Part shown: positions 6,658 to 12,470 of the stretch, in pieces
Position numbering within the stretch: position 1 is the stretch's first letter
Layout: the number at the start of each line of letters is the position of its first letter
Assembly (NCBI GenBank): GCA_019247235.1
Contig: JAFAPG010000159.1
Location: forward strand, 1 to 12,470
Direction of reading: 5' to 3'
DNA from: Acidobacteriota bacterium
Lineage (GTDB): Bacteria; Acidobacteriota; Terriglobia; Terriglobales; Acidobacteriaceae
Length of the DNA: 12,470 nucleotides
Translations under genes and position numbers: made by a program
Notes under the pieces: generated by a model
What the model was told of the DNA's origin: nothing
Seen by the model: only the letters and a program-made list of their open reading frames with translations
Databases searched by the model: none

Positions 6658-7542
6658 ATGAGACAAACTGTTTGTAAAGTGGTGTTTCCCGCAGCTGGCC
6701 TGGGCACACGTTTTCTGCCCGCCACCAAAGCCCAACCCAAAGAGATGCTTCCCCTGGTCGACAAACCCATTATTCAATATGGGGTCGAAGAAGCGCTGGC
6801 AGCCGGTTGCAATCAAATCATCATGGTGACCGGCCGAGGCAAGAGCGCCATCGAGGATCATTTTGATGTCAGCTTTGAGCTCGAGAAGATTCTCGATGAA
6901 AAGAAGAAAACCGACCTGCTGCGCGTGGTGCGTGAGATTTCTGACATGATCCACGTCGCCTATGTGCGTCAAAAAGAGGCGCTCGGCTTGGGACACGCCG
7001 TACTCACGGCCCGCGAGTTGGTGGGCCGGGAGCCTTTCGCCGTGCTTTTGGCCGATGACGTGATTGACGCCCAGGTTCCGGTGTTGAAGCAGATGATTGA
7101 CGTATTTGAAAAGACCCAGAGCTCGGTGCTGGCTACGCAGATCGTCGAAGGCGAGGCGATTTCCGCGTATGGAGTACTCGATGTCAAACCGGTGGACGGA
7201 CAGTCCGACGGGCGCCTCTATGAGGTCTTCAATATGGTCGAGAAACCGCCGGTCGAAGAAGCTCCCTCCAACCTGGCCATCATCGGGCGCTACATTCTCA
7301 CGCCAACCATCTTCGACGTTCTCACCCAGACTCAGATGGGAAAGGGAGGCGAAATACAGTTGACCGATGGTCTGCGGTTGCTACTCAAACGGGAAAAAGT
7401 CTATGCCTATGTCTACGAAGGCAAGCGCCATGATACCGGCGACAAGCTAGGCTTCCTGAAAGCTACGATCGAGTTCGCCCTGAAGCGCGACGATCTGGGA
7501 GGGGCGCTAAAAGAATATTTGCGGCAACTGAAGCTCGATTGA
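6658..7542 (+). CDS. galU: UTP-glucose-1-phosphate uridylyltransferase GalU
   Basis: Cytoplasmic enzyme making UDP-glucose and pyrophosphate from UTP and glucose-1-phosphate, feeding glycolipid, polysaccharide and trehalose synthesis. The 294-residue protein has the nucleotide-binding signature FPAAGLGTRFLPATKAQPKE (10-29). It also has LADD (131-134), NMVEKPP (192-198), GEIQLTDGL (231-239) and GKRHDTGDKLGFL (255-267), all at the expected places for GalU. Length matches the family. ATG 6658 is preceded by AAGG 6 nt upstream, a usable ribosome binding site. It follows the phosphatidyltransferase by 65 bp, a gap holding only a small GGGAT-TCC-ATCCC hairpin (6607-6619), and probably shares its transcript. 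Together with that gene it suggests envelope glycolipid synthesis. Confidence 0.96.
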   Translation: MRQTVCKVVFPAAGLGTRFLPATKAQPKEMLPLVDKPIIQYGVEEALAAGCNQIIMVTGRGKSAIEDHFDVSFELEKILDEKKKTDLLRVVREISDMIHVAYVRQKEALGLGHAVLTARELVGREPFAVLLADDVIDAQVPVLKQMIDVFEKTQSSVLATQIVEGEAISAYGVLDVKPVDGQSDGRLYEVFNMVEKPPVEEAPSNLAIIGRYILTPTIFDVLTQTQMGKGGEIQLTDGLRLLLKREKVYAYVYEGKRHDTGDKLGFLKATIEFALKRDDLGGALKEYLRQLKLD

Positions 7543-7570
7543 GCCCCGCGACTCAAGTGGGCGGGGCTCA
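7540..7570 (+). terminator. Hairpin overlapping the galU stop codon
   Basis: A perfect 10-bp inverted repeat, TGAGCCCCGC (7540-7549) and GCGGGGCTCA (7561-7570), with an 11-nt loop; its first bases are the galU stop codon. It is GC-rich but not followed by a T-run, so it may be a weak or factor-assisted terminator, or an mRNA 3' end stabiliser. The symmetry means it can also act on purE transcripts. Confidence 0.6.
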
Positions 7571-7576
7571 GTGGTA

Positions 7577-7596
7577 GGGTCAAGCGACCTTGACCC
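7577..7596 (-). terminator. Hairpin overlapping the purE stop codon
   Basis: A perfect 8-bp inverted repeat, GGGTCAAG (7577-7584) and CTTGACCC (7589-7596), with a 4-nt loop. It spans the last codons and stop of purE on the minus strand. No T-tract follows. With the hairpin at 7540-7570 it fills the 37-bp gap between the convergent galU and purE. Confidence 0.5.
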
Positions 7597-8095
7597 CCTC
7601 CGCCTCTTTCAGTTTTCTTGATTTCTCTTCCACCCCTGCGGCCAACTTCTGCTTATGGGCGTCGAGCTTTTGTCCTAGCCGGGGATTCTCTAAGGCGAGA
7701 ATCTGCGCGGCCAGGATGGCCGCATTCGTGGCTCCGGCTTTGCCAATGGCAACCGTGGCCACAGGAATGCCGGCAGGCATTTGCACCGTCGCCAGCAGCG
7801 AGTCCAGCCCATTCAGAGAGGTAGAAGGAATCGGGACTCCAATGACCGGCAGCGTGCTGTGGGCGGCAATGACACCGGCCAGATGCGCCGCCCCGCCGGC
7901 ACCGGCGATGATGACGCGGATGCCTCTCCCGCGGGCATTCTGCGCATATTGCGCGGTGCGCTCGGGCGAGCGATGGGCGGAGGTGACATCGAGCTCGTAG
8001 GCGATATCAAAGCTGGCCAAGGTTTTGCTTGCCTCGCGCATGATCTCCAGATCGGAGTCGCTTCCCATCACGATCGAAACTTGGGGGGTGCTCAT
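7580..8095 (-). CDS. purE: N5-carboxyaminoimidazole ribonucleotide mutase PurE
   Basis: Purine-pathway enzyme that converts N5-CAIR to 4-carboxy-AIR (class I); class II members carboxylate AIR directly. The 171-residue protein is the size of E. coli PurE. It shows GSDSD (11-15), TSAHRSPER (38-46) with His41 at the catalytic His position, the phosphate loop AGAGGAAHLAG, and VQMPAGIPVATVAIGKAGA, which fits class I. The usual HLPGM is HLAGV here, a mild variation. A strong ribosome binding site AAGGAG (8106-8101) sits 5 nt before ATG 8095, just outside the purD stop, so the two are probably coupled. purK, the usual class I partner, is not adjacent. The C-terminus from about residue 145 is a charged helical tail. 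Confidence 0.95.
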   Translation of the reverse strand: MSTPQVSIVMGSDSDLEIMREASKTLASFDIAYELDVTSAHRSPERTAQYAQNARGRGIRVIIAGAGGAAHLAGVIAAHSTLPVIGVPIPSTSLNGLDSLLATVQMPAGIPVATVAIGKAGATNAAILAAQILALENPRLGQKLDAHKQKLAAGVEEKSRKLKEAEGVKVA

Positions 8096-8106
8096 TCGTT
8101 CTCCTT

Positions 8107-9393
8107 TTATCTTTGATTGCGATAATTCTTCAAAGCCCGTGCCGCGATGTCATTGCGGTAGTGGGCGCCGTCGAAGTGAATTCTCTTAACTGCCTGATAG
8201 GCGCGTTCGACTGCGGCCTCTAGGGTCGGGGCGCGGCTCGAGACCCCAAGCACTCGTCCGCCTGAGGTGTAATAGTCTCCGTCACGAGCGCTGGTGCCGG
8301 CATGAAAGACTTTCACTCCCTCAATTGCCTCCGCCGGCTCGATGCCCGAGATCCTTTTTCCGACTTCAATAGTTCCGGGATATCCGCCCGAAGCCATGAC
8401 CACGCAGACAGCGGCGTCTTTTGACCAATGAAATTCTCCATCGCTTAGGCGGCCTTCTACCGAGGCTTCAATGGCTTCTAGCAGATCGCTCTCTAACCTC
8501 ATCAGGATCGGCTGCGTCTCCGGATCGCCAAAGCGGCAGTTAAACTCAAGCACCATAGGGCCACGCGGCGTGATCATCAGGCCGCAATAGAGCACGCCCT
8601 TGTACTCCATACCTTCGGCCTTCATCCCCTCGAGCACCGGGCGGGCAATATGTTGCAGCAGCCAGTGAGTCATTTGCTCATCGAGCAGCCCCGGGAATGA
8701 GTAGGCGCCCATGCCGCCGGTGTTCGGTCCGGTGTCCCCATCGCCGATCCGTTTGTGATCTTGAGCGGCGACTAGCGGAACCACACGTTCTCCATCGCTA
8801 AATACGAGAAAAGACAGCTCGTCTCCCTTCAGGCATTCTTCAATCACCACTCGCGACCCAGCCTCCCCCAGCATCTTGCCCGAGAGCATCTCGTTCGCCG
8901 CTAGAGTCGCCTCCTCTTTGCTCTTGCTCAGCACCACGCCTTTGCCCGCCGCCAACCCATCTGCCTTAACCACGACCGGCGCGCTAAAACGCGAAAGGGT
9001 AGCTTTGACTTCGGAGATGGAGCTGCACACCGCGTAAGGCGCGGTGGGAATCCGATGCCGCTGCATGAACTCTTTGGCAAAGATCTTACTGGTTTCAAGC
9101 TGCGCGGCTGCCTTGCTCGGTCCAAAAATCGGCCACCCCCGTCGCGTGAACTCGTCGACCATGCCGAGCTGCAAGGGCAGCTCCGGTCCTACGATGGTGA
9201 GATCGGGACGAAGTCGATGGGCGACCGATACCAGCGACTCTAAGCTCTTCTGGTCGGCTGGGGCACACTCCGCCTCTCCGCTAATACCGCCGTTGCCGGG
9301 CGCACAATAAATATCAGAAATGCGTGGTGACTGTCGGAGCTTCCATACCAATGCGTGCTCGCGACCGCCACTCCCGATGACAAGCACTCTCAT
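8107..9393 (-). CDS. purD: Phosphoribosylamine-glycine ligase PurD
   Basis: ATP-grasp ligase that joins phosphoribosylamine and glycine to form GAR, the second step of purine synthesis. From ATG 9393 it has 428 residues, the normal size. Motifs are MRVLVIGSGGREHALVWKL at the N-terminus, VVKADGLAAGKGVV (141-154) in the ATP-binding domain, GPNTGGMGAYS (222-232), and the signature CRFGDPETQ (286-294). A TTG at 9408 would add five residues without family support, so ATG 9393 is chosen. It ends 11 bp before purE. Upstream lies a 192-bp region shared with the divergent mop gene; no clear two-box promoter for purD is seen. Confidence 0.96.
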   Translation of the reverse strand: MRVLVIGSGGREHALVWKLRQSPRISDIYCAPGNGGISGEAECAPADQKSLESLVSVAHRLRPDLTIVGPELPLQLGMVDEFTRRGWPIFGPSKAAAQLETSKIFAKEFMQRHRIPTAPYAVCSSISEVKATLSRFSAPVVVKADGLAAGKGVVLSKSKEEATLAANEMLSGKMLGEAGSRVVIEECLKGDELSFLVFSDGERVVPLVAAQDHKRIGDGDTGPNTGGMGAYSFPGLLDEQMTHWLLQHIARPVLEGMKAEGMEYKGVLYCGLMITPRGPMVLEFNCRFGDPETQPILMRLESDLLEAIEASVEGRLSDGEFHWSKDAAVCVVMASGGYPGTIEVGKRISGIEPAEAIEGVKVFHAGTSARDGDYYTSGGRVLGVSSRAPTLEAAVERAYQAVKRIHFDGAHYRNDIAARALKNYRNQR

Positions 9394-9585
9394 AGCGCAG
9401 AAGGACAAATGAAACTTTATGGGCAGGAGAAATCCGTGTCAAACGCCGCCAAGCTGATTGCAGCTGGGCCGCAGCTGGCGTGTGTGATTGCGGCTCAGGA
9501 AATCACCTTTCTTCTGAAGCGTGAGAAGGGGAATCAATGTCTTTCGATCCTCGTGCTCTGGTTGCTCTCGTTTTATAATGCGCGC
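9394..9585. other. purD-mop divergent intergenic region
   Basis: 192 bp between the start codons of purD (minus) and mop (plus). It holds the mop -10 box at 9574-9579 and a direct repeat of GCAGCTGG (9460-9467 and 9471-9478), each copy containing the palindrome CAGCTG. The repeat could be an operator but is short enough to be chance. No gene is recognised here. Confidence 0.4.
9574..9585 (+). promoter_or_regulatory. Candidate leaderless promoter (-10 TATAAT) of mop
   Basis: TATAAT at 9574-9579 is followed by GCGCGC and then the mop ATG, the same 6-nt spacing as at ruvX. There is no Shine-Dalgarno sequence. The T of TATAAT also starts a tiny overlapping frame (ATGCGCGCATGA), probably meaningless. 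No convincing -35 hexamer is present. Confidence 0.45.
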
Positions 9586-9792
9586 ATGACAATTTCAGCC
9601 AGAAACAAACTTCGCGGCAAAATCGAAGAAATCCAGCTTGGGGACGTTATGGCTCACGTGGTGGTTCGTGTGGGCGACAACCTCATCGAAAGCGCGATCA
9701 CCCGCCGTAGCGCTGACGAGCTCAAGCTGAAAAAAGGTGATGCGGTCACCGCAGTTGTCAAAGCCACAGAGGTAATGATTCAAAAAGACTGA
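9586..9792 (+). CDS. mop: Molbindin (molybdenum-pterin/molybdate-binding TOBE protein)
   Basis: A 68-residue cytoplasmic protein made of a single TOBE/Mop domain, as in clostridial and proteobacterial molbindins that store or buffer molybdate (and tungstate) as oligomers. Typical features are ISARNKLRGKIEEI at the start, the central SAITRRSADELKLKKGD, and KATEVMIQKD at the end, which supplies the oxyanion-binding S/T and K positions of the fold. ATG 9586 gives exactly one domain; the frame is open upstream to 9355, but that would add unrelated sequence. A TATAAT box lies 6 nt before the ATG. It converges on the exported pterin-binding gene with a 6-bp gap, and its domain is clearly paralogous to the C-terminal half of the regulator at 10283-10726. 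Confidence 0.9.
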   Translation: MTISARNKLRGKIEEIQLGDVMAHVVVRVGDNLIESAITRRSADELKLKKGDAVTAVVKATEVMIQKD

Positions 9793-9798
9793 TTCCGA

Positions 9799-10281
9799 TT
9801 ACTGAACCTCAACAATCTTCAATGCGGTCACCTGCCGGACCCACCGGGCCATTCTTTTTTCGTTGGCAATGACAATGCGGTAGGGACCCTCTTTTCCCTC
9901 GAGAGGCTTTTCATCCCGCAGAAAGGCCAATACGATTTGCTTGTCCGTGAAGCCTGGGTCCAACTCCGGCAAAGCGATTACCACGCGATATCCATCCAGG
10001 CCCTCGACCAGCAAACAGCTGGCTAGGCGTTTCCCTTTCATCGATTCCCCGAACCTGAAGCCGCTCTTCTCCAATACCGTTTTGAGTGACGCTCCCTCAA
10101 AGTAGACGAGGCTTGCGTGTTCTGAGGCCGTGACTCTTACGTGGGGCAAAGCTTCAATCTCCGCTCGGCTCAGTACATGCCTTGTAGAGTCGTATTCCAC
10201 CGTGAGCTCCTGGCATTCGAGCGACGCGCTGCTGAGGAGCACAACCACCAGCAGCCCGCGCAACCAGCATCGTTTCTTCAT
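9799..10281 (-). CDS. Exported pterin-binding domain protein (oxidoreductase molybdopterin-binding-like)
   Basis: A 160-residue secreted or periplasmic protein with a signal peptide (about residues 1-24: basic MKKRCWLRG, hydrophobic LLVVVLLSSAS). The mature part resembles the small stand-alone relatives of the sulfite-oxidase molybdopterin-binding domain (the COG3915 type). It shows the LSRAEIEALPHV segment, DGYRVVIALPELDPGFTDKQ (96-115) and the closing EGPYRIVIANEKRMARWVRQ (131-150). It lacks the heme or Mo-dimerisation domains of full enzymes, and its only mature-region cysteine besides Cys23 is Cys89, in a strand where relatives usually have no cysteine, so a Mo-ligating Cys is doubtful. 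It starts 1 bp after the HTH-TOBE regulator, so the two are certainly co-transcribed. Possible roles are cofactor binding or delivery to a periplasmic molybdoenzyme; this is inference. Confidence 0.78.
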   Translation of the reverse strand: MKKRCWLRGLLVVVLLSSASLECQELTVEYDSTRHVLSRAEIEALPHVRVTASEHASLVYFEGASLKTVLEKSGFRFGESMKGKRLASCLLVEGLDGYRVVIALPELDPGFTDKQIVLAFLRDEKPLEGKEGPYRIVIANEKRMARWVRQVTALKIVEVQ

Positions 10282-10282
10282 A

Positions 10283-10726
10283 TCAGACCCGCAGAATCAT
10301 GACCTCGGTTGACTTAATGAGAGCGGCAGCCGTCTGGCCGGCTTTTAGATTCATTTCGCGAGCTGAGCGCGCGGTGATGATAGAGGTGATTCGCTGTTCC
10401 CCTATCGATAGGACCACCTCCGCCATCAGGCCGCTGACGCGCACGCTTTCAATTCTTCCCACCACCTGATTCCTGCCGCTGAGACGGCGTATCAGAAGAT
10501 CTCGCTCGGGCGCGGTTTTGGCTCTCGTTCGAAACAAGAGTCGGTCGATCTCGCCCTGAGGAATTCGGTGATGTCCCCCCGCAGTTCTAATGCTCCGAAT
10601 TTTTCGTTTGTATATCCATTGTTTGATGGTAGGGAAGCTAATGCGCAGCTCGAGCGCGGCCTCGCGGGGGGTGCGCAATTCCTCACTGGATGGTTTAACC
10701 GCCTTTGCCTTTGGGTTCCGGGCCAT
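10283..10726 (-). CDS. HTH (MerR/excisionase-type)-TOBE fusion, putative molybdate-responsive regulator
   Basis: A 147-residue DNA-binding protein. Residues 18-64 form a MerR/excisionase-like winged helix: RTPREAALELRISFPTIKQW followed by the wing motif TAGGHHRIP (48-56). Residues 84-147 are a molbindin TOBE domain beginning GRNQVVGRIESV and ending IKSTEVMILRV, aligning along its whole length with the mop gene at 9586. The natural reading is a one-component sensor: TOBE binds molybdate or a related oxyanion and controls the HTH. Classical ModE uses a different winged helix and usually two TOBE copies. The frame runs on to TTG 10765, but ATG 10726 is preferred; AGGA lies 13 nt before it, a weak site. 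The gene overlaps nothing, precedes the pterin-binding gene by 1 bp and diverges from the Oar-like receptor. Domain calls are confident, ligand and targets inferred. Confidence 0.85.
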   Translation of the reverse strand: MARNPKAKAVKPSSEELRTPREAALELRISFPTIKQWIYKRKIRSIRTAGGHHRIPQGEIDRLLFRTRAKTAPERDLLIRRLSGRNQVVGRIESVRVSGLMAEVVLSIGEQRITSIITARSAREMNLKAGQTAAALIKSTEVMILRV

Positions 10727-10796
10727 CTGGAAGCGAATCCTACAGCCCACGGCCGCAAGGGTCAAATCTCCTCGAACGCTACATACTTAGGTTGCC

Positions 10797-10828
10797 GCGA
10801 ATATCGGACAAATACGCATCGGATTCGC
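10797..10828. promoter_or_regulatory. Candidate operator: GCGAAT-N20-ATTCGC inverted repeat
   Basis: Six-base arms at 10797-10802 and 10823-10828, 26 bp apart start to start, in the 165-bp gap between the HTH-TOBE regulator and the Oar-like receptor. The spacing, about two and a half helical turns, could suit a dimeric regulator. It does not match the known ModE box. A CATAAT (10842-10847) between the repeat and the receptor gene is a possible -10. Short arms make chance possible. Confidence 0.3.
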
Positions 10829-10891
10829 CTCAACAACCATCCATAATATACACTGCTTCATTCTGAACTTGTCCTGCTTGAGGGGAAAAGA

Positions 10892-12470
10892 ATGCACTCC
10901 GTTGAACAATGGCTGCGATCTCAAACCATTCTGCAATGGTTAGCTAAGGCCTTGGTTTTCTGCTGTAGCGCGACGCCGTTCTGTGCTTCACAGGTGGCGG
11001 CGAACTTGTCGGGAGTGATCACGGATCCCTCCGGGGCGGCGGTTGCCGGGGCGAGCGTTACGGTACAAAGCCTCGACACGGGATTGTCGCGTACGGTCGA
11101 CACCGGGCAGAGCGGCCGTTATACCTTCTTTGCCTTGCCCGTCGGCCTTTATGAGGTTCGGGCGCAAAAAACGGGATTTGCGGAAGCCATTCGCTCAGGT
11201 ATACGGCTGATGGTCGGGCAAGAGGCGAGCGCGGATCTAAGCCTTCGGGTGGGGCAAGTGACCGAGCAGGTGAAGGTCACAGAGGATGCACCCATCGTCA
11301 ATCTGACCACCCAGGATATCTCCGGCCTAGTGGCAGAACGGCAGGTCAAGGATCTACCCCTGAACGGGCGCAGCTACGATCTATTGCTCACCCTGAATCC
11401 TGGAATTGTGAACTTCACTTGGGAGAAGACTGGCGGCATTGGTGTCTCCAATTCAACCACGGGCAACGACTTCGCGGTTACGGGAAATCGTCCACAGCAA
11501 AATATGTTTCTGTTAAACGGTGTGGAATTCACTGGGGCTGCGGAGAACAACATGCAACCGGGCGGAAGCAGCGGCCAGTTGCTGGGCGTCGACGCCGTAC
11601 GAGAATTCAACGTTCTGCGCGATTCTTATGGCCCGGAATATGGCAAGCATCCCGGGGGCCAGGTCAGCATCGTGACTCAGTCGGGAAGCAACCAACCCCA
11701 CGGCAGCGTCTATGAATTTCTACGCAATAACGCTCTCGATGCAGCCAATTATTTCGATCAGGGCTCGGCGCCCCCCTTTGAACGCAACCAGTTCGGGGCA
11801 GCTCTCGGCGGACCCATCCATGCGGATAAGACTTTCCTGTTCGGGAACTACGAAGGACTGCGACAACATTTGCACCAGACCTCGGTAGCGTTTGTGCCTG
11901 ACCGGGCTTCGAGAGCGAGCGCGGTTGCTGCGGTCGCACCGCTTTTGAACCTGTGGCCTCAGTCTTCGGTAGCGGCCTGCAATCCGGCTTGTGGCATCGC
12001 GGAATACTTCAGCAGTCCATTGCAGACGATTCGCGAAGACTTCGGAACTGTCCGGCTTGACCATAACTTTTCCTCACGCGATTCCTTTTTCGCCGTTTAC
12101 ACGATCGATGACGGGAACGACTTCACCGAAACTGTGCTTGATCCTTACAGCTCAGACATCTTGAGGTTACGGGAACAGGTCTTCAGCCTGGACGAAACCC
12201 ATTCCTTCTCCGCTTCGACCGTGAATATCGCGCGCCTGGGATATTCTCGTGCGGGATATTTTTTCACCGGACTGCCCACTCCGGGAACACCCGCAGCTAG
12301 CGTTCCCGGTTTCCTGGTGGGCCATCCCGTTGGAGCGGTCGTCGTGGGGGGAAGTGCCGCATCCAATCCCCAAGCTGCCATTGGACTCGCGGGCAGCAAT
12401 AACGGCAGCAATTTAAGCGTGGCGCGAAACCTGTTCACGTTCGAAGATCGGGTGGCGATGACGCGGGGGC
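10892..12470 (+). CDS. Oar-like TonB-dependent receptor with carboxypeptidase regulatory-like domain, 3' end missing
   Basis: Outer-membrane receptor of the type expanded in Acidobacteriota, thought to import large or chelated nutrients using TonB energy. The frame is open from ATG 10892 to the window edge (526 codons); such proteins are often about 1,000-1,200 residues, so roughly half is present. A signal peptide covers about 1-33 (cleavage after PFCA). A carboxypeptidase-like beta-sandwich spans about 37-120 (SGVITDPSGAAVAGASVTV). Then come a plug-like domain with LPLNGRSYDLLL (155-166), VREFNVLRDSYGPEYGK (236-252), and the start of the barrel with EFLRNNALDAANYF (275-288), FERNQFGAALGGPI (296-309) and KTFLFGNYEGLRQ (313-325). 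GAGGGG 6 nt before the ATG is a good ribosome binding site. Substrate unknown; divergent neighbour is the HTH-TOBE regulator. Confidence 0.92.
   Translation, partial: MHSVEQWLRSQTILQWLAKALVFCCSATPFCASQVAANLSGVITDPSGAAVAGASVTVQSLDTGLSRTVDTGQSGRYTFFALPVGLYEVRAQKTGFAEAIRSGIRLMVGQEASADLSLRVGQVTEQVKVTEDAPIVNLTTQDISGLVAERQVKDLPLNGRSYDLLLTLNPGIVNFTWEKTGGIGVSNSTTGNDFAVTGNRPQQNMFLLNGVEFTGAAENNMQPGGSSGQLLGVDAVREFNVLRDSYGPEYGKHPGGQVSIVTQSGSNQPHGSVYEFLRNNALDAANYFDQGSAPPFERNQFGAALGGPIHADKTFLFGNYEGLRQHLHQTSVAFVPDRASRASAVAAVAPLLNLWPQSSVAACNPACGIAEYFSSPLQTIREDFGTVRLDHNFSSRDSFFAVYTIDDGNDFTETVLDPYSSDILRLREQVFSLDETHSFSASTVNIARLGYSRAGYFFTGLPTPGTPAASVPGFLVGHPVGAVVVGGSAASNPQAAIGLAGSNNGSNLSVARNLFTFEDRVAMTRG

Noticed and set aside
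9460..9478. Direct repeat of GCAGCTGG
   Set aside because: Only two 8-bp copies around a common palindrome (CAGCTG); too short to claim as a site without conservation data.
9355..9585. 77-codon upstream extension of mop into the purD start region
   Set aside because: It would overlap purD head to head and add sequence absent from molbindins; the single-domain start at 9586 explains the gene.
11374..12064. Minus-strand open frames within the TonB receptor
   Set aside because: The plus-strand frame is continuous with strong family motifs; the antisense frames have no domain character.
1..12470. tRNA, rRNA, CRISPR or insertion sequence
   Set aside because: Gaps between genes are short and show no cloverleaf, regular repeats or transposase; the gene content looks like normal chromosome.

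Overview
The window looks like chromosomal DNA from a soil-type Acidobacteriota (Terriglobia/Koribacter-like). The strongest clue is the gene at the right edge, an Oar-type TonB-dependent receptor with an N-terminal carboxypeptidase-like domain and the LPLNGR and FERNQFGAALGGPI motifs that are expanded in that phylum. The moderate GC content, lipoprotein signal peptides and the housekeeping gene set fit this. The assignment is inference from protein character, not from a marker gene. No rRNA, tRNA, CRISPR array, insertion sequence or prophage gene is visible, and every stretch without a gene is under 300 bp.

Left block (1-3467, minus strand): an EamA/DMT permease cut by the window edge, a LolA/DUF4292-like lipoprotein, the endolytic transglycosylase mltG and the Holliday-junction resolvase-like ruvX. 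In transcription order this is ruvX, mltG, lipoprotein, permease, an envelope-leaning set. An AI-2E family permease (3479-4630) is divergent from ruvX with only 11 bp between start codons. It ends in a 4-bp tail-to-tail overlap with carD.

Centre (4627-7542): carD (minus) and greA (plus) diverge from a 294-bp control region; both products act directly on RNA polymerase. greA is followed by a CDP-alcohol phosphatidyltransferase resembling the phosphatidylinositol-phosphate synthase group, then galU, probably as one operon. galU ends against purE across a 37-bp gap holding two hairpins.

Purine block (7580-9393, minus): purD then purE, 11 bp apart and probably translationally coupled; purK is not next to them.

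Molybdenum/pterin block (9586-10726): a 68-residue molbindin (plus), an exported pterin-binding-domain protein (minus), and a regulator joining a MerR/excisionase-type helix-turn-helix to a TOBE domain (minus). The last two are 1 bp apart. No modABC transporter or ModE is present. The regulator is divergent from the Oar-like receptor (10892 to the end) across 165 bp.

Two features deserve attention. One is the non-ModE molybdate-type regulator with its small cluster. The other is a recurring perfect TATAAT box 6-9 nt before an ATG (ruvX, greA, mop), the geometry expected of leaderless transcripts.
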